This document shows, in pieces, positions 55,769 through 64,000 of a stretch of 64,000 nt of DNA. The stretch's first letter is position 1. Each line of letters begins with the position of its first letter. The position numbers and the translations under genes are program-made. The notes beneath the pieces are model-generated. The model had not been told where the DNA came from and ran no database searches. It worked only from the letters and a program-made list of their open reading frames with translations. The stretch comes from Lachnospiraceae bacterium UBA3804 (GTDB lineage Bacteria; Bacillota; Clostridia; Lachnospirales; Lachnospiraceae). Location: NCBI GenBank assembly GCA_002368665.1, contig DFEK01000008.1, positions 338,315 to 402,314 on the forward strand, written 5' to 3'.

Positions 55769-56541
55769 TGGGTGGATTATTATATAACACATATGTTTCA
55801 ATGAAGGGGAAAAGGTTTGTCTGGTTCTTTACGGTGATGACTGTTTTGTTTATTGCGATTCGGATGATCTTTCCGGGATGGAGAAATCTTACTTCCTATA
55901 TTTCATATGATCTGGAGGGTAATCAGCTTAACGAATGGGATAGAATTATTGCTTTTTTTCCGCTGTTTATGATTGTGATTGCACTGGAGTTTACAAATTT
56001 GTGGGTTTCCCAGTGCGTGGAAAAGGATGAGAAAAACAAAATCCGCGAGTACATTTCAGCTATGCCACTTCGAAAAAATACATATGTGGCGTCTAAATTT
56101 GCTTATATCGGTATTGTCACTTATATATTCTTTTCTCTCGGCATGGTATGGACGATTACGGCAGGTGCATTCAGCATTGATCCGGGCGCAATCCGGGAAG
56201 CGGATATGACACAGGGAATCATGATGTCGATATTTGCTGTTTCTCTTTTTTCCTCCGGTTTGGAACTGTTTCTGTTTCTGATTCTCGGAAAGAAGAAAGC
56301 CATGATGATTAAAGTAGGATTCTTCCTGGCTCTGGGAATAGCGGTAATAGGCTTTTTGCTGTTCGGCAATCTTTTGGTTTTTGAAAAAATCAATTGGGAA
56401 GCCATTATGAACTGGATTAATACACACCAGTTTGAAGTTGTGTTAATACAGATTCTTTCTTCCGCATCCGGACTTTTATTATATTTCGGATTCTATAAAC
56501 TGACCTGCGCTTTGTATAAACCGGAGGGGCGGATAGAGTGA
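55768..56541 (+). CDS. ABC-2 type permease
   Basis: A 257-residue membrane protein with six segments (FVWFFTVMTVLFIAIRMIF first, then ALEFTNLW, YIFFSLGMVWTITAGAF and others). ATG 55768 overlaps the previous stop; a longer frame inside that gene is a shadow. Two distinct permeases and one ATPase make a heteromeric transporter. Confidence 0.8.
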   Translation: MGGLLYNTYVSMKGKRFVWFFTVMTVLFIAIRMIFPGWRNLTSYISYDLEGNQLNEWDRIIAFFPLFMIVIALEFTNLWVSQCVEKDEKNKIREYISAMPLRKNTYVASKFAYIGIVTYIFFSLGMVWTITAGAFSIDPGAIREADMTQGIMMSIFAVSLFSSGLELFLFLILGKKKAMMIKVGFFLALGIAVIGFLLFGNLLVFEKINWEAIMNWINTHQFEVVLIQILSSASGLLLYFGFYKLTCALYKPEGRIE

Positions 56542-56573
56542 TCCGTTTTTTTGAATACAATTGGAGCATAATT

Positions 56574-57509
56574 ATGAGAAAAACAGAAAGTATAAATAAT
56601 AATACAAAAATTATAAACACAGACACAGCCGCAAAAGCAGACCTGAAACGTCTGCTCATATACTTAGGGCTATGTTTCGGAATGACCTGGCTTTGGTTTT
56701 TCGCCGTGAATCCGAAGTTCACCCGATGGAATGATTTAAGCCGGTATATGGCGAGCTTTATTTCACTGGGTATGCTTTTTCCGGTCATCTCGCATGTGCT
56801 GACGAGACTGATTACCAAAGAGGGTTTTAAAGTGTACGGCAAGGATTCCGCAATGTTCGGGATTTCTTTCAAAGACCGGAAATGGATTTATTTTATGCTC
56901 GCAATATTACTGCCATGCCTGATTACGGAACTCGGAAATCTTTTTGCGATTCTATTTTGCGGGCAGCTGTTTGATCCGGGCTATCCGAAAGAACTGGATG
57001 TGGATTTTCGGATTTTCTTTCTGCAACCGCTTGCAGCCATTTTTACCGGAGTGGTCGGATCTTTCGCGGCTTTTGGCGAAGAAGGCGGATGGCGTGGTTA
57101 TATGATGCCGAAACTGATGAAACTCTTTGGCGGCAAAAAGACATTACCGCTTATCATCGGCGGCATCATCTGGGGATTATGGCATGCACCCCTTACCTGT
57201 ATCGGCCATAATTTCGGCACGGATTATCCGGGATTCCCCTTCCTTGGTATTCTTATGATGTGTGCCTTTTGCATTTTGATGGGAGTTATTCTGACATTTC
57301 TGACTGAATTAAGCGGTTCCGTCTGGCCGGCCGCAATCATGCATGCCGTAACCAATGCGCAGCCGTCTGCTCTGATTGGATTCATGAATGATACCGGCGT
57401 AGATCCTGTGAAAGCACTTTGGGTAAACTGGGGTGGTATGATGATTTCGCTTTTGATTGTTGCGGCGGTTTGTATATTTATTTGGAGGAAAAATAAAACT
57501 ACTTTTTAG
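56574..57509 (+). CDS. CPBP family intramembrane metalloprotease
   Basis: A 311-residue multi-pass protein of the CAAX-protease/bacteriocin-processing family. The glutamate pair is in FGEEGGWRGYMMPKL near 185, the first His in IWGLWHAPLT near 214, and the last motif in IMHAVTNAQ near 266. ATG 56574 has GGAGC before it; GTG 56538 is in frame and overlaps the permease gene by four bases. Such proteins give bacteriocin self-immunity in some operons. Confidence 0.87.
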   Translation: MRKTESINNNTKIINTDTAAKADLKRLLIYLGLCFGMTWLWFFAVNPKFTRWNDLSRYMASFISLGMLFPVISHVLTRLITKEGFKVYGKDSAMFGISFKDRKWIYFMLAILLPCLITELGNLFAILFCGQLFDPGYPKELDVDFRIFFLQPLAAIFTGVVGSFAAFGEEGGWRGYMMPKLMKLFGGKKTLPLIIGGIIWGLWHAPLTCIGHNFGTDYPGFPFLGILMMCAFCILMGVILTFLTELSGSVWPAAIMHAVTNAQPSALIGFMNDTGVDPVKALWVNWGGMMISLLIVAAVCIFIWRKNKTTF

Positions 57510-57566
57510 CTGAAACAAAGTTTGGTAATCGCACATGGATTAGACAGCAAGTGCAGTGAATTGTCC

Positions 57567-57598
57567 CCCCGAATGTCAGACAAACATTCGGGGTTTTT
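57567..57598 (+). terminator. terminator after the CPBP protease gene
   Basis: CCCCGAATGT (57567-57576) pairs with ACATTCGGGG (57584-57593), followed by five T. Confidence 0.88.
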
Positions 57599-57707
57599 AT
57601 ATCCAATATAATCTTGACGAAAAAATACGAAGACCACACACAAACGATATATTCATGTAGTATATTATTTTTATCAGATCTGAATGAAATTTAAAACGGA
57701 GAGAACA

Positions 57708-58397
57708 ATGGCAGAACGAATTTTACTGGTAGAAGATGATGACAAAATCCGTGGAATTATCCGCGACTATTTTACGGCCAAATCCGAAGGGCAGTATGAG
57801 ATCCTTGAAGCCGCAACCGGAGAAGAAGGAATCAGGCTGGCAGAAGAAGAAAAATATGACCTGGTTCTTTTGGATATTATGCTTCCCGGGATTGATGGAT
57901 TTACGATTTGCCGGAAGATTCGCAAACTTTCCGATGCCCCGGTTCTTTTTCTTACTGCAAGAACAAGGGAGGAGGACCGGCTTTACGGATACGAAATCGG
58001 TTGCGACGACTACATTTGCAAACCGTTTTCCTTTGCGGAGCTTTATGCCAAAGTGACGGCAGTTCTCAGGCGTACCAATAATTCCAAAGAGGAGGATCTA
58101 ATCTGCGGTCCGGTTTCTTTAAACATAAAGTCTTTGATTCTTAAAATAGACGGGGCGGAAACGGAACTGCCGCCGAAGGAATTTGAAATTCTAAGCTATC
58201 TTATGCAGCACAAAGGATGGACGGTAAGCCGGGAGACGCTGCTTTCAAGAATCTGGGGCGACTATGCATATGTGGAAACCAGAGTAGTGGATAACCATGT
58301 GAAAAATTTAAGAAAAGCTCTCGGTCCTGCCGGTAAACTCATTAAGACAGTCATCGGAAGAGGATATAAAATCACAGATCCGTCCGATCATGCCTGA
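57708..58397 (+). CDS. OmpR-family response regulator
   Basis: A 229-residue regulator. The receiver domain has the acidic pair in LLVEDDDK, the phospho-acceptor Asp in LVLLDIMLPG near 54, Thr/Ser in FLTARTREE and Lys in CKPFSFAEL near 105. The C-terminal winged helix (about 135-229) ends in RVVDNHVKNLRKAL and the wing TVIGRGYKI. ATG 57708 follows GGAGAG. It is 19 bases from the kinase gene. Confidence 0.93.
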   Translation: MAERILLVEDDDKIRGIIRDYFTAKSEGQYEILEAATGEEGIRLAEEEKYDLVLLDIMLPGIDGFTICRKIRKLSDAPVLFLTARTREEDRLYGYEIGCDDYICKPFSFAELYAKVTAVLRRTNNSKEEDLICGPVSLNIKSLILKIDGAETELPPKEFEILSYLMQHKGWTVSRETLLSRIWGDYAYVETRVVDNHVKNLRKALGPAGKLIKTVIGRGYKITDPSDHA

Positions 58398-58416
58398 ATA
58401 AGAAGGAGCAACGATA

Positions 58417-60207
58417 ATGAAAAAGAATGACTTGGGAAATAGCAAAAGCAAAAAACCGATGAAGACAGCAATTGTGCTGCTTATCTGGTTTGTTATATTC
58501 AGTGCGGTTTATTTTGCCGGTGCATATATTTTCTTGGAAATCGATTATGCAGCATGGCGTACAGATTACGGAAATACGATTGAAAAGAAAGCATATAACG
58601 GAATACAACGTATTCAAAGAACTGTCCAAGAGGCCGGTGCAGATAACCTTTCTTCCAGGATACAAATTCAACTGGCTTCGGATACAAATGTATTTCCGGA
58701 ACCCGGCGAGATGTATGCATGCTTAAAAACAAGGGATACCGGCAAGATACTTGCGGATTCCGTAAAGAGAATTTACCTTGTGCTTCCGGACGAAGAAAAG
58801 GATTCCGAAGTTATGGATGATCCCATGAATAAGAATCTTTTATACACCTGCAATGACAAAAACATTATGGACTGGATGGAACAGACGGAAGCGGCGGGTG
58901 TGAATGCACGCCCGAAAGAAATACAGGATGAATGCCATATTCTGTTTCGACTGAAGGAGTATGAACTGCACGATGACGGGACCTTTTTGCCGAAACAGAT
59001 TGTTGCAACGGATGTAAATAACACAACCGGACAGGAAAAACTGATCGGAATTTTTACTTATCCGCAAACCGTCGAAATGGTAAATGAATCCGAATGGGAA
59101 GTAATGGATTCCCCCGATCCGGTTGTTTTTATTGTGGGAAGCAATCATAATGCAGATGCATTTCCACAGGATAAAATCGTTAGTGATAAGGATGATGAGG
59201 TTTGCAGCTGGGAATCGCATTCGTACCGGTACGGAATCGAAGTGAATAAATATTATACTTACAACAAGCGTTTCTGGAAGGGGGATTATGTATATATACA
59301 GAGAATACCGTTTGTCTGTGATTTTTCGGAAGACGGGTCTTTTGAGAATACAATTGTAATCATAAATGAAAACGGACAGTCGACTTTTTCAAAGGAGGAT
59401 TCTTACGAAAATCTGGTTTTGGAGTATTATTATAAGTCCAATTACCGGGAGGAGTGGATGAACTACCTTCTTTCCAGAATGATGATTTATTATCTTCCGT
59501 TCCTGCTCGCTTCTTCTGTTATCGTTATGCTGATCCACAGAAGGAAAATTGCAAAATACGAAAAAGAACAGTATCGCAGGACCCTGACGGATTCTTTGTC
59601 CCATGACCTGAAATCCCCTATTACCGCTCTTCGCGGCTATGCGGAAAGTCTGAAGGAAAACCTGAATACGGATAAAAGAGAAGTTTATGTGGATGCTATT
59701 TTGGAAAGTTCCGTTTACATGGATCATTTGATAAATGGAAACATGGAGCTTATGAAGCTGGAAGAAATGGGCGGGGTCCGGAATAAGGAAAACGTAGACC
59801 TGGTGATAGTGTCGGAAGAACTGTTTGCAAAATACAAACCTATGCTTGAAGAGAAAGGAATTACACTTACCGTAGCCGGGGATTATCAAAAGAAAGCGAA
59901 CAAAGAACTGATTACGACCGCCATGGAAAACCTGGTTTCCAATACCGTAAAATATACAGCAGAAAACGGATTCATTACCCTGACCGGAGAAAAGGACGGT
60001 CTGTCCCTTTCCAATACGACATCCTCCGTTCCGGATAAGAAACCGAATGATTTGTGGAAACCGTTTGTCAAAGGAAACGATTCCAGGACAGGCGAGACCG
60101 GAAGCGGTCTTGGGCTTGCCATTGCAAAGCGTATTTTCGATATGCATAAAATCAAGTCGAAAATATCGTATGCAGGTGACAATACCTTTTGTGTGAAATT
60201 GCGTTAG
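58417..60207 (+). CDS. sensor histidine kinase
   Basis: A 596-residue membrane kinase. Two membrane segments (about 15-37 and 354-372) bracket a large extracytoplasmic sensor region of about 315 residues without a recognised domain. The cytoplasmic part has the H box SLSHDLKSPITAL (His near 396), N box ENLVSNTVKYTA near 509 and G box GSGLGLAIAKRI near 565. It phosphorylates the response regulator next door. The signal may be an antimicrobial, given the ABC transporter and CPBP gene just upstream. Confidence 0.92.
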   Translation: MKKNDLGNSKSKKPMKTAIVLLIWFVIFSAVYFAGAYIFLEIDYAAWRTDYGNTIEKKAYNGIQRIQRTVQEAGADNLSSRIQIQLASDTNVFPEPGEMYACLKTRDTGKILADSVKRIYLVLPDEEKDSEVMDDPMNKNLLYTCNDKNIMDWMEQTEAAGVNARPKEIQDECHILFRLKEYELHDDGTFLPKQIVATDVNNTTGQEKLIGIFTYPQTVEMVNESEWEVMDSPDPVVFIVGSNHNADAFPQDKIVSDKDDEVCSWESHSYRYGIEVNKYYTYNKRFWKGDYVYIQRIPFVCDFSEDGSFENTIVIINENGQSTFSKEDSYENLVLEYYYKSNYREEWMNYLLSRMMIYYLPFLLASSVIVMLIHRRKIAKYEKEQYRRTLTDSLSHDLKSPITALRGYAESLKENLNTDKREVYVDAILESSVYMDHLINGNMELMKLEEMGGVRNKENVDLVIVSEELFAKYKPMLEEKGITLTVAGDYQKKANKELITTAMENLVSNTVKYTAENGFITLTGEKDGLSLSNTTSSVPDKKPNDLWKPFVKGNDSRTGETGSGLGLAIAKRIFDMHKIKSKISYAGDNTFCVKLR

Positions 60208-60243
60208 GTAACGCGAAATTGACCGGATTACGCAATAAAAAAG

Positions 60244-60636
60244 ATGGCATACGAGCAGCCCGATTGCTATAATAAGGTCGGCACTTTAAAATATAACTAT
60301 ATTATTGACAGACTTAGTGCTATAAATCCGATAGACGAAGAACACGGAATCCTGGAGTTGGACTATATAAAAGAAAAATGCAAGGATGTTCTATCGGAGT
60401 ATCCGGTTCATTATTGCATTTTGTTTGGCTCTTATTCTAAAGGGAAAGCCGTGGAAACCAGTGATGTCGATTTACTTATTTCATCAGATGTAAAAGGACT
60501 AAAGTTTTACGGCATGGTTGAAAAACTCAGAACAGCGTTACATAAGAAGGTTGATGTATTAAGCCTTGAGCAGCTTAAGGATAATCTGGAACTGACAGGC
60601 GAGATTTTAAAGGATGGAATTAGAATATATGGATAA
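60244..60636 (+). CDS. MNT-type nucleotidyltransferase (antitoxin-like)
   Basis: A 130-residue protein with the minimal nucleotidyltransferase motif LFGSYSKGKAVETSDVDLLI (GS...DxD) near 59. In HEPN/MNT modules this protein neutralises the HEPN toxin, often by adenylylation. The following HEPN gene is only 39 codons long here and overlaps the MNT gene by 8 bases, so the module looks broken on the toxin side. RBS is not clear. Confidence 0.8.
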   Translation: MAYEQPDCYNKVGTLKYNYIIDRLSAINPIDEEHGILELDYIKEKCKDVLSEYPVHYCILFGSYSKGKAVETSDVDLLISSDVKGLKFYGMVEKLRTALHKKVDVLSLEQLKDNLELTGEILKDGIRIYG

Positions 60637-60748
60637 TACCAAAAACGATCATTATTATCTCGATAAGATCAAAACGGATTTAGCATTCATTGTTGCACAT
60701 ATGAAAGACGTGGATGCACAGGAGTTAAACGACAACGAGGGTTGGTAA
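60629..60748 (+). pseudogene. truncated HEPN (DUF86-type) toxin gene
   Basis: An ATG frame of 39 codons overlaps the MNT end: MDNTKNDHYYLDKIKTDL then a helix and ELNDNEGW-stop. The opening matches the first helix and ELNDNE region of DUF86/HEPN proteins, which are normally about 110-140 residues. The RNase motif RxxxxxH and remaining helices are missing, and no continuation was found in other frames before the next gene. The toxin is probably inactive. Confidence 0.6.
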
Positions 60749-60805
60749 TCTTGGTATAGAAAATCAACAGGATTCTGTATATGAAGACAGAGGGGGATTT
60801 TGGAT

Positions 60806-61420
60806 ATGAGTAACATGACAAAGAACAATAAGATTATCGCCTGTATCAAGATGGTCATTGGTATATCCATGCCAATTGCCGTATTGATAGGATACTTGCC
60901 GATTCCTGAATATCTTGTTGAATTCACCTGCATTTCTAACACTCTTGGAGGTATACTACTGGTTGCTGACGGTGTTTTGAATCTTAGTGGAAAAAGTGTT
61001 CCCGGTGTGTTCTACAGAAATATCTCAGTAGGGATATTCTTTGTATTTGCTATCTGCATGGGCAGCTTGTCGGGCGCATATCATATGAATTTCAAGGGAG
61101 CATTTTTCTATCTTCATGTGCTGTCGCCGGTGCTGTTTATTTTGTGTTATATCCTCTTCTTCAATGACCGCGAAGGTAAGGCCGCAAAGAAACTATTGAT
61201 AACACCTGTGCTTATGCTCTTATACCTCTTGTTTGATTTTGTTCTCGGAAAGTTCAGAGGCAGTTTTGTTTACGGATTTTTCAAGCCGGATGAAGTCAGC
61301 ATCTCGGATGCGCTAATTATTGGCGCTGTGTTTTATCTTATGATGTTTGCTGTTGCTACGCTCTTCCTGTCCCTGAACAAATTGGCGCACAGGAATAAAC
61401 AAAGACCTATTAATCAATAG
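60806..61420 (+). CDS. six-helix membrane protein, possibly Pr6Pr-like
   Basis: A 204-residue protein with six hydrophobic segments, starting MSNMTKNNKIIACIKM (ATG 60806, AGGGGG upstream). The FTCISNTLGGILLVADGVLNLSG block and internal YHMNFKGAFFYLHVLSPVLFI are reminiscent of Pr6Pr-family membrane proteins, but the match is only by eye. There are no catalytic motifs. Confidence 0.6.
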   Translation: MSNMTKNNKIIACIKMVIGISMPIAVLIGYLPIPEYLVEFTCISNTLGGILLVADGVLNLSGKSVPGVFYRNISVGIFFVFAICMGSLSGAYHMNFKGAFFYLHVLSPVLFILCYILFFNDREGKAAKKLLITPVLMLLYLLFDFVLGKFRGSFVYGFFKPDEVSISDALIIGAVFYLMMFAVATLFLSLNKLAHRNKQRPINQ

Positions 61421-61610
61421 AACATAAAAATGGAAGTTAATCTTCCTACAGTATGAAACGGCAAATCACGGCATCAGTAGTATGACACCGACCCGTTTAC
61501 TACGTTTCTACTACTTTTTACGGCATAGATATGGAAGGGGTGGGACAAAGCTAAAATAATCAGAAAAGGAAGAATCTATTGATAATGAATGATGGATGTA
61601 CTAATATAAT

Positions 61611-61675
61611 AGTGATCTGAGCGAAGGCTCTTTGGATCACTGCAGGCGGGAAGAATTTCCCGTCATTTTTTTTAC
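61611..61675 (+). ncRNA. candidate small RNA with its own terminator
   Basis: A TAATAT -10-like box (61602-61607, with TTGATA 17 bases before it at 61579-61584) precedes a hairpin (AGTGATC with GATCACT, inner AGC/GCT) and a second perfect stem CGGGAA/TTCCCG followed by eight T. This is the layout of a short independent RNA. No family is recognised. Confidence 0.4.
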
Positions 61676-61717
61676 AAAGATTTGTGAGGTTTTAAATGAA
61701 AGAATAAGCAAATGAGA

Positions 61718-61742
61718 ATACCGGCTTAATGCCGGTATTTTT
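61718..61742 (+). terminator. intrinsic terminator
   Basis: ATACCGGC (61718-61725) pairs with GCCGGTAT (61731-61738), followed by TTTT. It insulates the BlaI operon from upstream transcription. Confidence 0.8.
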
Positions 61743-61755
61743 GCAAGTATATAGG

Positions 61756-61806
61756 TTGACAGAGGCGGTCTATTGTAATAAACTGAAATTGGTTTATAGG
61801 AATAGA
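61756..61806 (+). promoter_or_regulatory. BlaI operon promoter with operator-like dyad
   Basis: TTGACA (61756-61761), a 17-base spacer and TAAACT (61779-61784). A 16-base imperfect inverted repeat (61769-61784 and 61791-61806, 12 of 16 pairs) covers the -10 and start region, as expected for BlaI/MecI autoregulation. Confidence 0.6.
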
Positions 61807-61822
61807 CTATGGAGACAAAGAA

Positions 61823-62185
61823 ATGGTTGATTACGAACTTGGAGCAGTACAGGAGAGGTTTGCGGATATTATATGGGTGAATGAACCCATAGCATCCGGA
61901 GATTTGGTAAAGATTTGTGAGAAAAAGTTTCAGTGGAAAAAATCCACGACATATACAGTACTTCGAAAACTCTGCGATAAAGGATTGTTTCAGAATGTTG
62001 ACGGAATTGTATCTTCCCTTATTTCGAAAGAGGAATTCTACTCCGCAAAGAGTGAACAGATAGTCGAAAATTCCTATGCGGGATCATTGCCTGCTTTTGT
62101 TGCGGCTTTTATTTCGAATAAAAAGCTTACACCGAAAGAAGTGGATGAAATCCAGCAAATGATTGATGCGTTCAGAACAAAATGA
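61823..62185 (+). CDS. BlaI/MecI/CopY family repressor
   Basis: A 120-residue winged-helix repressor: ELGAVQERFADIIWVNEPIASGDLVKI, then KKSTTYTVLRKLCDKGLFQN (recognition helix near 44-55) and a C-terminal dimerisation helix. The family's cleavage site region is present. It is 20 bases from the M56 receptor gene, its expected partner. RBS is GGAGACAAAG. Confidence 0.9.
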   Translation: MVDYELGAVQERFADIIWVNEPIASGDLVKICEKKFQWKKSTTYTVLRKLCDKGLFQNVDGIVSSLISKEEFYSAKSEQIVENSYAGSLPAFVAAFISNKKLTPKEVDEIQQMIDAFRTK

Positions 62186-62205
62186 CCTAAATAGGAGAAA
62201 ATACA

Positions 62206-64000
62206 TTGAGTGTAGTTTTTCTTAAAATTCTGAATATTAGTCTTGTTGCGGGCTGGATGATACTGGCTGTTCTTCTGCTACGTCTCTTTTTGAAAAAAGC
62301 ACCCAGATGGATTACCTGTATACTCTGGGCACTGGTGGCAATCCGTCTGATATTGCCATTCTCTTTTGAAAGTGTGTTAAGTTTAGTACCGAGTGCCGAA
62401 GTCATTCCACAGGATATTACAACAACGAAACAACCGTTTATCAATTCTGGAATCCGGGTAGTCAATAATGCGGTTAATCCGGTAATTACGGAAACTTTTG
62501 CGCCGGAAGTCGGAGATAGTGTAAATCCTTTGCAGGTTATTGTACCAATCGCTTCTATCGTGTGGATAGCAGGAGTGATAGTCATGTTTGGTTATGTGCT
62601 GGTTAGCTATTTTGTATTAAAAAAGCAAGTAAGTACCGCAATTCCCGATATGAAGAGTAAGCTTCCGGTATTCCTTTCGGATGATATCCGGACACCGTTT
62701 ATTCTTGGAATAATCAGACCGCGAATATATCTGCCTTCTTCACTGGACAGGGAAACAAGGAGATATGTGGTTGCCCATGAAAAAGCACACTTAAAAAGAC
62801 ATGATCACTGGTGGAAACCGCTTGGTTTTCTGCTTTTATCCGTATATTGGTTTCATCCGTTATGCTGGGTGGCGTACACTTTACTTTGCAAAGATATTGA
62901 AGCCGCCTGTGATGAAAAGGTAATCCGAAATAAAGAAAAGGATTACCTCGCCGCATATTCCCAGGCATTGCTTGACTGCGCGGTACAGAGAAAACAAATA
63001 TCTGCGTGCCCGCTGGCATTCGGGGAGAATGGTGTTAAGAACCGTGTTAAGGGGATTCTGAATTATAAGAAGCCTGCATTTTGGATTATAATAGCCGCTA
63101 TTATTTGTGTTATTGTGGCTTCTGTTTGTTTTTTGACGAATCCCCAAAAGAAGGAAACAGAGAATACCAAAATATCTGAGGGTAATTCGGAAGAAACCTC
63201 CGAAGTGGTAATTGTCGGAAACGAGAATACGAAAGAAATTATTCCGGAAAGCGGTCTTAATTCCACAAACGGATATTTTCATAACCTGTACCAAATAGAT
63301 GAAGCCGGAACATTATGGGCAAGTGGCTATAATGATTGCGGACAGTTGGGCCAGGGTACATCGGATCAGAATTATCATGCAATACCGGTTAAAGTAGCCG
63401 AAAATGTGATACATGTTGATTATGGTATCAACTCGACTTTTGCGATTTATCTTACCAGGGATCATAAATTATATGGTTTCGGAAGTAACTATACCAATGC
63501 ATTGCTCCAATACAAAGATTATGATGCCAATCGGTTTTATAATCCGGGATCTTATGTTTTGGGCGAACAGGTTCTTTTAATGGAGAATGTTTCCTATGCT
63601 GAGTGCGGAAGATATGATGTAGTTGCACTAAAAGAAGATGGGACTGTTTGGACATGGGGAACGTTGGCTACTACGGCTGATTGGCACTATGTAAAAAATA
63701 TGAACAAAGACATGCGAACGGCCCAGTCGGAGAGTGAACAGGAATATCTTAAAGAAGCATATTTAACGGAACCGCAAATGATATTGGATCATACCAAAAC
63801 CATTACGGGCGGATTTTTCAATCACGCTGCACTGAAGGATGACGGAACGCTTTGGACCTGGGGGTATAATGCTACGGGAAATTGCGGAATAAAAGATTCC
63901 TACATAGTTTTCAAACCAACGAAAGTAGCCGACAATGTTCAAAAGGTCTGGACGGAAAAACTCCAAAATGAGGTGTCGGAAATATCCGAATACGGTGATT
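62206..64000 (+). CDS. BlaR1-like M56 peptidase with RCC1 repeats (partial)
   Basis: The frame starts at TTG 62206 behind AGGAGA and stays open to the window edge (598 codons seen). Residues about 1-120 and 270-310 hold membrane segments; the M56 zinc motif HEKAH (about 191-195) with HLKRHDHWWK follows VVAHE, and DIEAACDEKV near 230 supplies the third ligand. After a last membrane segment (about 286-306) and a Glu/Ser/Thr-rich linker, the outside part has RCC1-type repeats (TLWASGYNDCGQLGQG, TVWTWG, TLWTWGYNATGNCG). The sensor is thus not a beta-lactam binder but a beta-propeller. The end is missing. Confidence 0.88.
   Translation, partial: MSVVFLKILNISLVAGWMILAVLLLRLFLKKAPRWITCILWALVAIRLILPFSFESVLSLVPSAEVIPQDITTTKQPFINSGIRVVNNAVNPVITETFAPEVGDSVNPLQVIVPIASIVWIAGVIVMFGYVLVSYFVLKKQVSTAIPDMKSKLPVFLSDDIRTPFILGIIRPRIYLPSSLDRETRRYVVAHEKAHLKRHDHWWKPLGFLLLSVYWFHPLCWVAYTLLCKDIEAACDEKVIRNKEKDYLAAYSQALLDCAVQRKQISACPLAFGENGVKNRVKGILNYKKPAFWIIIAAIICVIVASVCFLTNPQKKETENTKISEGNSEETSEVVIVGNENTKEIIPESGLNSTNGYFHNLYQIDEAGTLWASGYNDCGQLGQGTSDQNYHAIPVKVAENVIHVDYGINSTFAIYLTRDHKLYGFGSNYTNALLQYKDYDANRFYNPGSYVLGEQVLLMENVSYAECGRYDVVALKEDGTVWTWGTLATTADWHYVKNMNKDMRTAQSESEQEYLKEAYLTEPQMILDHTKTITGGFFNHAALKDDGTLWTWGYNATGNCGIKDSYIVFKPTKVADNVQKVWTEKLQNEVSEISEYGD

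Larger units (their letters stand above)
61421..61822. other. 402-base spacer
   Basis: There is no convincing coding frame between the membrane protein and the BlaI-type gene. It holds the candidate small RNA (61611-61675), an intrinsic terminator at 61718-61742 and the BlaI operon promoter with a dyad at 61756-61806. Confidence 0.7.

Noticed and set aside
1..64000. CRISPR array, prophage, IS transposase or rRNA operon
   Set aside because: No regularly spaced repeats, phage structural genes, transposase motifs or rRNA sequence were seen on either strand.

Overview
This window is chromosome from a low-to-middle GC, strictly anaerobic Gram-positive bacterium, most likely a member of the Lachnospiraceae (Clostridia). 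The pointers are: a housekeeping sigma factor with a long Lys/Ala/Thr-rich N-terminus, the dgt-dnaG-rpoD-trmK-yqfO order, a class A RNase P RNA, indolepyruvate:ferredoxin oxidoreductase with its phenylacetate-CoA ligase partner, [FeFe]-hydrogenase maturases HydG and HydF, a flavodiiron protein and lipoproteins of the YerB and leucine-rich-repeat kinds. Family names rest on motifs read by eye; no database search was possible.

Layout. 1-6.9 kb: tail of a membrane protein, a GAF-GGDEF cyclase, then CHASE2 adenylate cyclase, TIM-barrel isomerase and biotin ligase, a YerB-type lipoprotein (minus) and a histidine phosphatase. 7.0-7.6 kb: a small gene, a 143-bp dyad element and two tRNA-Leu genes. 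7.7-15.5 kb: replication and transcription core (dgt, dnaG, rpoD, trmK, nif3-like, TGS/uridine-kinase protein). 15.5-16.4 kb: minus-strand XRE regulator plus DUF2975 pair with its own promoter and repeated half-sites. 16.7-21.3 kb: rnpB, then iorA-iorB-paaK-ACT for aryl-acid/aromatic amino acid fermentation. 21.5-27.7 kb: LRR lipoprotein, pcrA, Y-family polymerase and YolD-like partner, alpha/beta hydrolase. 27.7-29.1 kb: attenuated infC-rpmI-rplT operon, with infC starting at ATT. 29.1-33.8 kb: dipeptidase and two ion-coupled carriers, one with an unusual cytosolic ATPase-like domain. 33.9-38.2 kb: purC, a TM1266-type hydrogenase regulator, small and membrane proteins, an acyl-CoA synthetase. 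38.4-45.9 kb: trxA, hydG, hydF, an HD-phosphatase fusion gene bounded by a duplicated hydF 3' end, and a four-domain flavodiiron protein.

From about 46 kb to the end the content is accessory: four GNAT genes, nitroreductase, VOC protein, radical SAM enzyme, paired chromate-family transporters, a GntR-ABC transporter operon with a CPBP protease, a two-component system, a broken HEPN/MNT toxin-antitoxin pair, a candidate small RNA, and a BlaI/BlaR-type pair whose receptor carries RCC1 repeats and runs off the window edge.

No phage, IS transposase, integrase, CRISPR array or restriction system was seen. The strongest leads are the HD-phosphatase gene framed by the hydF repeat, the REP-like inverted repeats around the nitroreductase gene, the ATPase-like/symporter fusion, and the M56-RCC1 receptor.
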